A DNA stretch of 64,000 nucleotides from an uncultured bacterium (GTDB lineage: Bacteria > Hydrogenedentota > Hydrogenedentia > Hydrogenedentales > CAILVY01): NCBI GenBank assembly GCA_937951485.1, contig CALEDJ010000034.1:115243-179242 (forward strand), written 5' to 3'. Shown here one piece after another: positions 36,552 to 46,135 of the stretch. Under the pieces are notes generated by a model. It saw only the letters and a list, made by a program, of their open reading frames with translations. It was not told the origin of the DNA and did no database searches. Made by a program: the position numbers and the translations under genes. Position 1 is the stretch's first letter; the number at the start of each line of letters is the position of its first letter.

Positions 36552-38090
36552 TCACATAACGTAAAGGCTTTCTGTCGAGAAAAGCGCATCACTGGTCAGA
36601 TTGACGCCCAGGGTTCTCAATCCCGCCTCGTCTCCGGGCGTCGGGATATGGGTCATGTGCATGTCGCACCCCTTGAGGTTTTTGAGTTGCTCGATGGCCA
36701 GTTTTGTTGCGCTGTTCAATGGCGTGGAAGCGCCCACGGCGATTAGCGCCTCCTCAAGATCCAGGCTGATACTCTTATCGTCTTTCACGTTCCGCTTCAT
36801 CTCGCCGATGGCCTCCAATATGTGCGGCGAGATCAGATGAATTTTATCCGGGATATCGGCCAGATATTTGATCGCATTCAGCACGACGCTTGTGGCCGCG
36901 TGCATAAGCGGAGAATTGCTCCCGGTGATGATGGCGCCGTCATGCAGTTCGATGGCCGTGCCGCAGTAGACCCCGTTGTGTCCCTTTTTTTTGCGTTCGG
37001 CTTGCTTGGCGGCTTCTCTGGCCGGAGGCACCACCCGGCGGTCTTCCACCTGTATTCCGAGTTCATTCATGAGCAGTTCCACCCGCTCCACCGTTTCCCG
37101 GTCCACAAGGCCCATCATGTATTCACAGCGATAGCGCAAGACCCTGCGGATGACTTCCTGTTTCGCGGCCTCACGAACCAGTTCTTCGTCAACAATCCCG
37201 AAGCCCACCCGATTGACGCCCATATCGGTTGGGGAACGGTAGAAAGATTGCGCACCGGTGATTTTTTCAAAGATGCGCTTCAACAACGGGAACGCCTCCA
37301 CGTCGCGGTTGTAATTGGTGGCGGTCTCGCCATAGGCCTCCAGATGGAAGGGGTCAATCACATTAACATCTTTGAGGTCCGCCGTGGCCGCCTCATACGC
37401 CACGTTTACCGGATGCTTCAAGGGAAGATTCCAGATGGGGAAGGTTTCGAACTTCGCATATCCGGCCCGCACCCCGCGTTCATACTCATGATAGAGTTGG
37501 GAAAGACAGGTTCCCAGTTTGCCGCTGCCGGGGCCTGGCCCCGTCACCACCACCAGCGGCTGGGTCGTCTCGATATAGGTGTTCCTCCCGTACCCTTCCT
37601 TGCTGACGATAAGGTCCACGTCCGTGGGATATCCTCTGGTGGCATGGTGCGTATAGACTCTTATCTTGCGCCGTTCCAGTTTGTTCTTGAAAAGTTGCGC
37701 GGAACACTGATCCTCGTACCGGGTAATGACGACGGCGGTGATTTCCAGTCCCCAGTCACGGCGCAGGTCGTCAATCAATTTCAGCACGTCTATATCGTAG
37801 GTGATGCCGAAATCAGCGCGAACCTTTCTGCGGTCAATATCCCCGGCATGGATGCAAAGAATGACGTCAATCTTGTCTTTGATCTTCTGAAGCAGCCGCA
37901 TTTTCACGTTCGGGTCGAAGTTGGGCAGAACCCGGGACGCATGGTAATCGAAGATCAACTTGCCGCCGAATTCAAGATAGAGTTTGTTATCAAATCGCTC
38001 GATGCGTTCAAGAATTTCACGCGTCTGCTCCTCCAGGTACTTTTCAACATCAAACGCAATTCGATTCCCTGCTTTCATCCGGCCCACCAC
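36552..38090 (-). CDS. DUF1846 (UPF0371) family protein
   Basis: This 512-residue protein is full length for the conserved DUF1846 family (about 500), with [64 protein letters not shown] and [16 protein letters not shown]. Structures of the family suggest a nucleotide-like binding site but no reaction is proven. The first codon is GTG at 38090; an in-frame ATG lies at 38078 and could be the real start. It is a single gene with R2 copies on both sides. Confidence 0.85.
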   Translation of the reverse strand: MVGRMKAGNRIAFDVEKYLEEQTREILERIERFDNKLYLEFGGKLIFDYHASRVLPNFDPNVKMRLLQKIKDKIDVILCIHAGDIDRRKVRADFGITYDIDVLKLIDDLRRDWGLEITAVVITRYEDQCSAQLFKNKLERRKIRVYTHHATRGYPTDVDLIVSKEGYGRNTYIETTQPLVVVTGPGPGSGKLGTCLSQLYHEYERGVRAGYAKFETFPIWNLPLKHPVNVAYEAATADLKDVNVIDPFHLEAYGETATNYNRDVEAFPLLKRIFEKITGAQSFYRSPTDMGVNRVGFGIVDEELVREAAKQEVIRRVLRYRCEYMMGLVDRETVERVELLMNELGIQVEDRRVVPPAREAAKQAERKKKGHNGVYCGTAIELHDGAIITGSNSPLMHAATSVVLNAIKYLADIPDKIHLISPHILEAIGEMKRNVKDDKSISLDLEEALIAVGASTPLNSATKLAIEQLKNLKGCDMHMTHIPTPGDEAGLRTLGVNLTSDALFSTESLYVM

Positions 38091-38121
38091 CTTCCCGCCC
38101 GGTTGGAACTATGAAATTCAC

Positions 38122-38320
38122 AACATTTCAGCCGATTGCCAGAACCGTTGAAATCAACACACATGACACTTTCTTCCCGTCATTGCGAGCGGTGCGGCGC
38201 AGAACGCCGCCGATCGAAGCAATCTGAGGCGCATCGCATATCCAGATTGCCGCGCTCCGCTACGCTTCGCTCGCAAAGACGGAGTTATCTGCAGTCATTG
38301 CCTCAGTCGGCTAAAATGTT
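38122..38320. repeat. R2 element, copy c (199 bp, intact)
   Basis: The arms AACATTTCAGCCGATTG (38122-38138) and CAGTCGGCTAAAATGTT (38304-38320) pair at 15 of 17 positions. The body is GTCATTGCGAGCGG ... GAAGCAATCTGAGGCGC ... GCTACGCTTCGCTCGC. It aligns throughout with the reverse complement of copy e, which has the same 199-bp length. No clear target duplication is seen. Bases 38321-38536 contain only the guaA leader. Confidence 0.82.
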
Positions 38321-38536
38321 GCCGGGATTCTATATCCCCCTCTCACTGACAATCAACGCTCTTTTATATCCCTGGCGCGGATTGAGGGGCATTTCGCGTA
38401 TTGCGGCGGCATCTGCTACTATGCTGCCCGCTGGGGAGGGCATGCGGCGGGCACATGCGCCTGCGACATCCGATTGCTGTCGCTTCCCGGTCACGACTTA
38501 ACCCGAAACTGGACCATCATAAGGAGCAAGGTGCCC

Positions 38537-39499
38537 ATGATCAGGGAGATAACCGCACAGGAATTGGATACGGACCGGTTTATCGAAGAGAAAGTACAGG
38601 ACATCCGGGCGGCGGTCGGAGACGGTATGGCCATCAATGCCCTTTCGGGCGGCGTTGACTCGTCAACAGTTACCATGCTTGGACATCGCGCCTTGGGGGA
38701 CCGTCTGAAGACAGTGTTTATCGAGAACGGCATCATGCGGGAGGGAGAGCCTGCACAAGTCGTCGGGTTCTTTGCGAAACTCGGCGTCAAGGTGGAAGTG
38801 GTTGATGCCCGCAAAGAGTTCTTTTCGGCGCTCAAGGGCGTCATGGACCCCGAGGAAAAGCGCGAAGCCATCACCCAGACGTTCTACAAGGATGTTTTCG
38901 GAAAGATCGTCAAGTCCAGCGGCGCAAAATGCCTCCTGCAGGGCACTATCCTGACGGATGTGGACGAAACCGTCGCCGGGATCAAGCGGCAGCACAATGT
39001 CTTTGAACAACTCGGCATTGACCCCCAGCAGGCCTTCGGTTATCGAATCATTGAGCCGCTGATTCAATTGCGCAAGGATGGCGTCAGAAAAGTGGGCAAG
39101 GCCCTTGGGCTGCCGGTTGAACTCTTTGACCGCATTCCATTTCCCGGTCCTGCGCTGGCGGCCCGGGTCATCGGTGAAGTCACACCGGAACGCGTTGAAA
39201 CTGTCCGCAAGGCAACCGCCATCGTGGAACGGATGCTCAAGCAATCCGGTGCATTTCAGTATATGGCAATCCTTCACGAGGACCGGGTTACCGGGGTGCG
39301 CGACGGAAAACGCGATTTCGGACACCAGATCGAGGTGCGTTGCTGGGACAGCGTGGATGCGCGGACCGCATCTCCTACAAAGTTACCTTTCGATCTTCTG
39401 GAGGAACTTGCCGGGAAACTCACCGAAGAAATTCCCGGCGTTGTCAGTGTCACGTATAATATTGCATCCAAACCTCCGTCAACGCTTGAAGCAGTCTGA
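38537..39499 (+). CDS. guaA: GMP synthase ATP-pyrophosphatase subunit (no amidotransferase domain)
   Basis: This 320-residue protein covers only the ATP-pyrophosphatase and dimerisation domains of GMP synthase. The PP-loop SGGVDSS (37-43) adenylylates XMP, followed by the GMP-synthase pattern IENGIMREGE, LLQGTILTDV, FPGPALAARV and FGHQIEVR, and the C-terminus SKPPSTLEAV. The glutaminase domain found at the N-terminus of ordinary bacterial GuaA is absent, so ammonia must come from a separate subunit, as in archaeal GuaAb. AAGGAG is 10 bases before the ATG. A GTG two codons upstream is an alternative start. Some such proteins may not make GMP, but the motif set is complete. Confidence 0.85.
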   Translation: MIREITAQELDTDRFIEEKVQDIRAAVGDGMAINALSGGVDSSTVTMLGHRALGDRLKTVFIENGIMREGEPAQVVGFFAKLGVKVEVVDARKEFFSALKGVMDPEEKREAITQTFYKDVFGKIVKSSGAKCLLQGTILTDVDETVAGIKRQHNVFEQLGIDPQQAFGYRIIEPLIQLRKDGVRKVGKALGLPVELFDRIPFPGPALAARVIGEVTPERVETVRKATAIVERMLKQSGAFQYMAILHEDRVTGVRDGKRDFGHQIEVRCWDSVDARTASPTKLPFDLLEELAGKLTEEIPGVVSVTYNIASKPPSTLEAV

Positions 39500-39525
39500 T
39501 CGAGTCAAAGAGCAACGCCGTCTCC

Positions 39526-39556
39526 CCGGTGCGCATCAAATTGCATCGCGCACCGG
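39526..39556. terminator. Hairpin between convergent guaA-like and sialidase genes
   Basis: CCGGTGCGC (39526-39534) pairs with GCGCACCGG (39548-39556), a 9-bp stem with a 13-base loop in the only gap between two facing genes. There is no T-tract on either strand, so the terminator function is an inference. Confidence 0.4.
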
Positions 39557-39602
39557 CGCAAAGCGCGAACCGCAGGGGCAGACGCTTCAGCCGCCAGAGT
39601 GA

Positions 39603-40946
39603 CTATTGAGTCAGCCAATCCGGAATATCGCCGTCACCGGTCCGCTCGCCATCGAGTATCCAGGAAAGGTTGAAACGGGCGAACTGCATGCCGCCATAGG
39701 CGTTTGATTCGACCCCTTCAAAGAGGAGAAAAATCCGGCCCTCGGCGGGCGTGCCGGGCCGGCCAGCGACCATGGACGAGTAGGCGCTCGGTCCGGCATA
39801 AACCAGCCGTTTCACCGGCCAGGTCTTCGCGCCGTCGAAACTGACCCAAACCGTCATCTTCTCCCGCGCGCCGCCCGCCGTGTCCGAATTGCTGTAAATC
39901 AGGATGTCCCGGCCTTGCACGGGCAGGCGTGTCAGGCCCGCCTTCATGCCATAGCCCCGGTCAAATCCCCCGCCGTCGGGCAGTACCGGGTTGACTTCCA
40001 GACCCTCCCAAGTCTGGCCGCCATCGTGACTCCAGGCCGTGCGACGCAATCGCTCGTCGCGCTCGAGTTCCCGGGCGCGGGCTTTGTCATAGAAGCCTTT
40101 ACAACTGCGCGAGTTATAGTAAATCCGGCCGTCGCTCAGTTCGGCCAACGCCCCCTCTTCCGTATATCCTTCCGGGAAAAAACCGCTCACTTGCCACGTT
40201 GCCCCGCCGTCATCGCTGTATATTGCGCAATTGTAAATCGCGTCCACGGGGTCCCTGTCCGAAGGATGCGCCTTGGCGTGCGGGCGGAACGTCGCCGCCG
40301 CCAACAACCTTCCCCGGTGTCTCCCATGTCTGAGGGTGACGCCGCTTTCACTTGCATTGGCGTGCATGAAATACTTGCCGCTGTCCGTGTCGCTGCCCTC
40401 GTCGGTCCCCCGGGTTTTCAGCCCTGTCTGTTCCAGCCATTTCATCACCTCGTTGGGTTTCAGCACGATGCCTTCTTCCTGCCAGGTCTTGCCGTGGTCC
40501 TGGCTGCGCCACAACCGGTCCCGGGCCTCCCACAACCGCACCGTCAGAATGTCACCCGTGTTTTCATCAACAATCATGTTTGTGTCCAGATAACCGAAGG
40601 GGACTTCGATAATGTCACTCCAAGTTTCTCCGCCATCCTCGCTTCGTCTTAAATGACGCGCTATGTTCCGGAGTGCCAGCAGCGTTCCATCCGCCGCAAT
40701 CGCAAGATAAGGCTCACGGACCCCCTCGCCCCCTTCAAATATGATTTGTCTGTCGAAGAAGGGTTCGCCCAGGAAGACATCGAGCGGTCCCTCCGATGGA
40801 TGGCCCGCAGCCGTACGGGCCGCGGGCACATCGGCTTGCATCGCCCCGGCAACAAAAGCGTACAGCAAGATATGAACCGTCAAAAGTCCCATGCCGACCA
40901 TCAGCACAGCATGGGATAGACCAAGCGACTTTTTTCGTGTGTTCAT
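39603..40946 (-). CDS. Exo-alpha-sialidase / BNR-repeat protein
   Basis: This 447-residue protein has an N-terminal hydrophobic segment (VLMVGMGLLTVHILLYAFVA) serving as signal or anchor. Five Asp-boxes of the S-x-D-x-G-x-T-W type follow: SEDGGETW, SQDHGKTW, SDDGGATW, SHDGGQTW and SFDGAKTW. This is a six-bladed sialidase propeller. A catalytic assignment is less sure than the fold: BNR proteins also act on rhamnogalacturonan and other glycans. The start ATG at 40946 has AGGAGG about 8 bases upstream. Confidence 0.82.
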   Translation of the reverse strand: MNTRKKSLGLSHAVLMVGMGLLTVHILLYAFVAGAMQADVPAARTAAGHPSEGPLDVFLGEPFFDRQIIFEGGEGVREPYLAIAADGTLLALRNIARHLRRSEDGGETWSDIIEVPFGYLDTNMIVDENTGDILTVRLWEARDRLWRSQDHGKTWQEEGIVLKPNEVMKWLEQTGLKTRGTDEGSDTDSGKYFMHANASESGVTLRHGRHRGRLLAAATFRPHAKAHPSDRDPVDAIYNCAIYSDDGGATWQVSGFFPEGYTEEGALAELSDGRIYYNSRSCKGFYDKARARELERDERLRRTAWSHDGGQTWEGLEVNPVLPDGGGFDRGYGMKAGLTRLPVQGRDILIYSNSDTAGGAREKMTVWVSFDGAKTWPVKRLVYAGPSAYSSMVAGRPGTPAEGRIFLLFEGVESNAYGGMQFARFNLSWILDGERTGDGDIPDWLTQ

Positions 40947-41099
40947 GGCATGGAACCTCCTGTATGCGAATCTGACGCGTGCTCGGAAATGATTACATTT
41001 CCGGTGTTGCGATATAAGACGCTGCCATAAACGCAAGATTTATTCAAGGTGTGTACGAATAACAGACACGGTGAATTATCGTGTTGTGACTTGTTCACA

Positions 41100-41637
41100 G
41101 GCTTCGCTCCAACAACGGTGCGCGTCAACATCGCGCTTATTGTCAAGTTCATGCCGAATCATTATTTCAATCCCGGGACATTTCCCGAACAGGAGCACAG
41201 TCATCCCGGATTCGACCCGGAGAACAGCGAAAACGTCGCGTGGACTGATTGGGGGCCGGAACACGCCGTCAAGATCGGCTGGCGCAACTGGGGGCATCAG
41301 GTTCGCGTGCTGCCCATTGTGTCTTCAGAATCCAATGTTCTCAAAACACCCGTCTGATGCCGATCTCCGGGCGCGAGGCGATATCCTTCCAAATGAGAAT
41401 TATCAACATCATCCAGGCGCAGCCGCCCCCGCACTGTTGCTCACCGCTTCCGTGAAACCCGTCGGGACTGATGATCGCGCCGGCCGCGGCATAGGTGTCA
41501 TCAAACGTCCTGAATTGGAGTTGTACGACCTTGCCGAAGACATCGGTGAGAAAAGCAACCTGGTGGTGCAACATCCCGATATGGCGGCGCGTTTTGAAGC
41601 CTGTTTGAAAACGGCCCGGATTCCTTCGCCGCATTGA
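41100..41637 (+). pseudogene. Remnant of a sulfatase C-terminus and other decayed coding sequence
   Basis: Bases 41505-41637 read LELYDLAEDIGEKSNLVVQH and on to a stop, which is the usual C-terminal signature of sulfatases (ELYDLxxDxxExxNL). No sulfatase core precedes it. Bases about 41150-41357 encode, in another frame, MPNHYFNPGTFPEQEHSHPG and a WTDWGPEH segment with protein-like composition that I do not recognise. Together they suggest a decayed or rearranged gene. Bases 40947-41100 and 41638-41802 contain no gene. Confidence 0.5.
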
Positions 41638-41802
41638 CCGGTCGCTTGCGAACGCATGGGGGAATCCCCCTGATGCTAGATTGCAGCAATGCAACCAGGG
41701 TTTACTTGAACAGCGCCGATACGCAAGGCCGCTATTAAGAACGGCGAAAAATGTGGCGACCCAATCAACAACCATCGGCCTTCGCGTCGCATTTCAGGAT
41801 AT

Positions 41803-43167
41803 TTACCCCCAGATCAGCGGAAACCAGAATGCCGTTATCCAGGCGAGAATAATACCGCACGCCACGGCGCCGGAACGATAATCTCCTGCGCCCCGGACGG
41901 CCAGGGCATAAACCGCTGAAATTAGAACAAATACCAGGGCCACTATGCCCAACATCATCCCGGCGAAGGCGATGCCGGGTCCCATGAGCATAAGCGCCAG
42001 GCAGGCAAGCAGCAGCGGCGTCGCACGGGTCAGCGCACCGACCGCAAACCGCTGACAGACGCTCTGCAATGGGATGCGTTCCAATGCACGCGACGTCAAA
42101 AAGAACAGACATACCATGATAAAACCAAGAACCAGCCAGGTGATGCATCGTTCCGGATGATTCAGGCTGCAGGTGTACACGTTCGTCGTCAATATCCAGG
42201 ACAGGAGCATGACGAAAACCAGGCTGAATACAACACCCCGAAAAAGGGCAAAAAGCAGGTTGCCGGATCGCGGCGGAGCGCTCTCGCCTTTGCACCCGAT
42301 CACCCAGGCGGCAATGCGGAACAGATTGAAGCGCCCCGGCGGTTTGGCAGGCATGGGGTCGCAGGGTTTGGCAAATCGGCGCAGCGTCGCTGCGGCCTGT
42401 TCCGCGATCAGGAGCGCCGCAACGCCCCCGATAATCGCGGCCAGAAGCGTGAGCATCCAGCGTCCCCACGGAAACACGCCTTCCCGCTCAATCCCCAGCG
42501 CACTGTTGACCCAGGTGATAATCCCCTGAATCAGCACGGGGTCCGCCGCCTCAAGCGTATGGTCGCTGAATGGGCTGACCAGGATGTCCGCCTGGTCTTG
42601 AGCGGCGCGCCGAGCCTGATCTACTGTGAACAACTCTTCGAAGCGGCCCATGGCGATCAGCGTCCGGCACTCGGGAATACGCCTCGGCAACATGCCCATC
42701 GAAACAAATGCGGCGACTTTTGGAGCATCGCGAAAGGCGGCATCGCCGGCAGCGCCTCCCATTGAATGGCCCAGGTAGGCCAGCGGCAATCCGGGATACC
42801 GTTCTCCGGCCCAATCGCACCATGCGTTCACCTGCCCCGCGTTGGCGGTCCAGTCAAATCGCTCACGCGATCCGCCATGCCCCCAGAAATCCATGGCCAC
42901 CGCCGCATACCCGTTCCGCGCGAATGCGTTCGCGATCGTCGCCATGCCTCCCCGGTTCACCGTCACACCGTGCCCCACTATAATGACGGCCTTGGGGTTG
43001 TTCGGCATCCAGAGCGTACCCAGGCACGGTTTCCCGCCGGGACCTTCGATCGAGAGGTTTTCCCGATCCAGTCCGCCGACGATGAACACATTCATGGCCA
43101 CCCAGGAGAACAGATAAGCGATCACCGCCGTGATGACCAGGCGATCTCGGAAGATACGTTGTTTCAT
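41803..43167 (-). CDS. Membrane alpha/beta hydrolase
   Basis: This 454-residue protein starts with a membrane anchor (VITAVIAYLFSWVAMNVFIVGG). An alpha/beta-hydrolase domain follows (about 40-225): oxyanion segment VGHGVTV, nucleophile elbow GHSMGG (S135), and D/H positions near VSPFSDHTLE. The second half (about 240-450) holds seven or so membrane helices. It is likely an inner-membrane esterase or peptidase-like protein with unknown substrate. The start at 43167 is favoured; an ATG at 43221 lies in the inverted repeat R5. Confidence 0.78.
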   Translation of the reverse strand: MKQRIFRDRLVITAVIAYLFSWVAMNVFIVGGLDRENLSIEGPGGKPCLGTLWMPNNPKAVIIVGHGVTVNRGGMATIANAFARNGYAAVAMDFWGHGGSRERFDWTANAGQVNAWCDWAGERYPGLPLAYLGHSMGGAAGDAAFRDAPKVAAFVSMGMLPRRIPECRTLIAMGRFEELFTVDQARRAAQDQADILVSPFSDHTLEAADPVLIQGIITWVNSALGIEREGVFPWGRWMLTLLAAIIGGVAALLIAEQAAATLRRFAKPCDPMPAKPPGRFNLFRIAAWVIGCKGESAPPRSGNLLFALFRGVVFSLVFVMLLSWILTTNVYTCSLNHPERCITWLVLGFIMVCLFFLTSRALERIPLQSVCQRFAVGALTRATPLLLACLALMLMGPGIAFAGMMLGIVALVFVLISAVYALAVRGAGDYRSGAVACGIILAWITAFWFPLIWG

Positions 43168-43182
43168 AAGGAGCAACTCTTC

Positions 43183-43284
43183 TGGAGTTCCGGGGAAAGT
43201 ATACTCAATTTTCTTTCTCAATGCCTTGTAAAAAGCGGGCGCAATTTTCGTGATATAATTGAGTATGTTGTCCCCGGAACTCCA
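43183..43284. repeat. R5 inverted repeat (102 bp, 28-base arms)
   Basis: The left arm 43183-43210 (TGGAGTTCCGGGGAAAGTAT...) is matched by the reverse complement of 43257-43284 at 25 of 28 positions, with 46 bases between. It lies in the gap between two divergent genes and could form a large hairpin or be a mobile element. The region 43285-43521 shows no gene. Confidence 0.8.
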
Positions 43285-43521
43285 CCATGGGTTTCGTCAC
43301 CATCCCGCACAAAATGCGCCGGCACTGCATGAATGCACGCGGCAATGCATTGCATTCAGCAGCGCTCGTGTGGTCACGTCATGTCGCACTGCCCATCCCC
43401 GTCATACGCATTTGCTCGCATGGTTTTGTGAAATATTCTCTGGACTCGGCAAGTGGGCATTTTGTTTTTCATTTCGAAAAATGCCATTGTAGCGTTGGTG
43501 TCAAAGAAAGGGAATTTCAAT

Positions 43522-44463
43522 ATGGATCAATCCGCATGTGGCGCATGGTCCGGCGTTTTTGCGGCGACGCTGTGCCCGTTCAGGGAAGATTATGGCATTG
43601 ATGAGGACGACCTGGCGCAGTATCTTGCCTGGGTGGCGCAGCACGACGGCGTAAGGGGGATTGTCGTCAACGGGCATACGGGGGAGATCACATCGCTGCG
43701 CAACCCTGAACGCGCGCGGGTCGTCGAGGTTGCCGTTGCCAGTGTTCCGGCGGGGAAAAAAGTCGTCTCCGGCGTGTGCGCGGAGGGCAGCCATGACGCC
43801 ATTGACCAGGCCCTCGCGGCGAAAGTGTCCGGCGCGAACGCCATCCTGCTGATGCCGCCGCATCATTGGCTTCGTTTCGGGCGCAGTTCCCAGACCGCCA
43901 TCGGTTTCATCGAGGATGTAGCCGCCGCGGGGATCAGCATCATCGTCCACCAGTACCCGGCCTGGACCAAAGCGGGCTACTCGCTGGCCGAAATGCTGGA
44001 GATCGTCAAAATCCCCCAGGTGGCCGGCATTAAAATGGGCACACGCGACATGGCCCGCGCCCATTATGATTATGTAAGGCTGAAAGAGGCTGCGCCCCGC
44101 GTGTCCGTCATTACGTGCCACGATGAATTCCTGCTGGCCAGCCTGCTGGAAGGCGCGGACGGCGCGCTGGTGGGATTCGCCGGGTACGCGCCCCGCTTGA
44201 TTTGCGACTTGGTGGACAAGGCGCTGGGCGGCGACCTTGCCGGGGCACGCGCCATTCGCGACAAGGTGGACGCGCTTGCCCGGGCGATCTACCAGTTTGG
44301 CGAGCCTTCCGCCGAAGCGCATCAGCGCATGAAAATGGCCGCCTGGCTGACGGGGAAATTGCGTTCGCCCGTGGTGCGCCCGCCGTTGCGGCCGTTGTCG
44401 CCCAATACGGTGGCCGCCATGCGGGAAGCGCTTGCCGCCGCAGGGGAGAAGATTGTCCGATAG
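43522..44463 (+). CDS. DapA/NanA-family lyase or dehydratase
   Basis: This 313-residue protein has a TIM-barrel of the dihydrodipicolinate synthase/N-acetylneuraminate lyase family. Schiff-base Lys171 (AGIKMGT), Tyr145 (IVHQYPAW) and the GHTGE motif (51-55) are present. Members split or form 2-oxo acids such as N-acetylneuraminate, KDG or dihydrodipicolinate. The pairing with an SSS symporter and oxidoreductases in the same run suggests catabolism of a sugar acid rather than lysine synthesis. The ATG at 43522 has AAAGGGAA upstream. Confidence 0.85.
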   Translation: MDQSACGAWSGVFAATLCPFREDYGIDEDDLAQYLAWVAQHDGVRGIVVNGHTGEITSLRNPERARVVEVAVASVPAGKKVVSGVCAEGSHDAIDQALAAKVSGANAILLMPPHHWLRFGRSSQTAIGFIEDVAAAGISIIVHQYPAWTKAGYSLAEMLEIVKIPQVAGIKMGTRDMARAHYDYVRLKEAAPRVSVITCHDEFLLASLLEGADGALVGFAGYAPRLICDLVDKALGGDLAGARAIRDKVDALARAIYQFGEPSAEAHQRMKMAAWLTGKLRSPVVRPPLRPLSPNTVAAMREALAAAGEKIVR

Positions 44464-44531
44464 TCGCTCGTGGCCATGGCGCCGTTTTGCGACTGGGGGA
44501 TGTGTCATCATAATCTGGAAATGGAGGAAGA

Positions 44532-46058
44532 ATGACCGGCAGCGAACACGGCAATGTACTGACCATCCCGGACTGGTCTGTCCTCATCGGGTATGCTGTG
44601 GCCATCACGATGCTGGGCCTGTACTTCTCCAGGCGTCAGAAGACAAGTGATCACTATTTTACGGCCAGCGGGCGCATTCCGGGGTGGGCGGCGGGTTTGT
44701 CCCTGTTTGCCACGCTGCTCTCCAGTTTCCTGTTCATCGGTTTTCCCGGCCAGACCTACGAGCGGAACTGGGAAGTGCTTATGCAGCAGTTCATTACACC
44801 CCTCGTAGTGCTTTTTGTGGCGGTGTTGATCATTCCCGTGCTCCGCAAACACATCAAGGTCAGCGTGTATGAGTATCTTGAACAGCGTTTTGGATATGGC
44901 GCGCGGGTCTATGGGACGCTTGCCTTTCTCGCCGAGCATTTTTTCAAAATGGGCGTGGTTCTGACGGCCATGTCCCTGGCCATTTACACCATCACGGGCT
45001 GGAATCAGGACACGGTGATTATCTGCCTGGGCGTTCTTACGATCACCTACACCTTTTTCGGCGGGATTGAAGGGGTCATCTGGACCGACGTGGTCCAGGG
45101 CCTGTTGATGCTCGCGGCGAGTTTCTTTGTGATCGTGTTCGTCCTGTTTTTCGCGAGTAACGATGGCGCGGCGGCGATTCTCCGGACCGCCATTGAGGAT
45201 GACAAGTTCAAGTTGATCAACCCGGAGTTTGACATGCGGCAGAAAACGGTCTATGTCATCATCTGGATGGGCATATTTCATTTCCTGCTGCGTTATGTCA
45301 CGGACCAGACCATGGTGCAGCGCTATCTGACCGCGCCGTCCCTGCGCGAAGCGCGCAAAAGCGCCTTTGTCAGCATCGTGGCCTGCATGATCGCCTGGAT
45401 TACCTTTTCCCTCATCGGCACGCTGCTTTACGGTTTCTATAAGTTGAATCCGTCCCGGCTGGGCGCAAGCGTGCAAAAAGCGGATCAAGTTTTCCCCTGG
45501 TTTATTGGACACGAAATTCCCGGCGGATTCACCGGCCTGATTCTCGTCGGCCTGCTCGCGGCAAGCATGTCCACCCTTTCCTCCGAGTTCAACAGTTTCA
45601 GCGCGTGCCTGACCACGGATTTCTACGAGCGACTCGCCGGCAACCTTGACAACCGCCGAAGACTGCTTATGTCGAAGTCCATCGTGCTGGTCACCGGCGC
45701 ATGTGCAATAGCACTGGCGCTGTTGCTCAGCCGCCATTCCGGGGGCATCATGCTGCTGGTGCTCAACGCATGGGCGGGGATCGGCGCCATCCTGGGCGGC
45801 GGCATCCTTGCCGCCTTCTTCCTGGGAATCTTCTGCCCAAAAGCCAATAAACGGGGACTCTATCCGGCGCTGATCGTCGGCTTCGTGCTGACCCTGTGGT
45901 GCTATGCCACGGCGTACGCATGGGTCACGCCGCCACCTCCTCTGAATTTTCTCGTATACAAATGGCATACATGGTGGCTGATCGGTTTCAGCAATGTTCT
46001 GGTCTTTGCACTTGGGTATGGTCTCAGTCGGGCTTTTCCCACAAAAGAACAGGAATAA
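44532..46058 (+). CDS. Sodium:solute symporter (SSS family)
   Basis: This 508-residue protein has about 13 hydrophobic helices. The N-terminal SRRQKTSDHYFTASGRIPGW, the SSS-type NFSA-like segment and LLAASMSTLSSEFNSFSACL in the later helices are typical of Na+/solute symporters of sugars, sialic acid or organic acids. The 68 bases after the lyase stop and the GGAGGAAG at the start suggest one transcript. The substrate would be expected to match the neighbouring lyase. Confidence 0.9.
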   Translation: MTGSEHGNVLTIPDWSVLIGYAVAITMLGLYFSRRQKTSDHYFTASGRIPGWAAGLSLFATLLSSFLFIGFPGQTYERNWEVLMQQFITPLVVLFVAVLIIPVLRKHIKVSVYEYLEQRFGYGARVYGTLAFLAEHFFKMGVVLTAMSLAIYTITGWNQDTVIICLGVLTITYTFFGGIEGVIWTDVVQGLLMLAASFFVIVFVLFFASNDGAAAILRTAIEDDKFKLINPEFDMRQKTVYVIIWMGIFHFLLRYVTDQTMVQRYLTAPSLREARKSAFVSIVACMIAWITFSLIGTLLYGFYKLNPSRLGASVQKADQVFPWFIGHEIPGGFTGLILVGLLAASMSTLSSEFNSFSACLTTDFYERLAGNLDNRRRLLMSKSIVLVTGACAIALALLLSRHSGGIMLLVLNAWAGIGAILGGGILAAFFLGIFCPKANKRGLYPALIVGFVLTLWCYATAYAWVTPPPPLNFLVYKWHTWWLIGFSNVLVFALGYGLSRAFPTKEQE

Positions 46059-46135
46059 TATGTGCCGCCCAGATTGACCGGGGTTGTCCATCTTGTGCAG
46101 CATGGCGCAGTGGATAGAAAAAGGGAGACGGGGTT

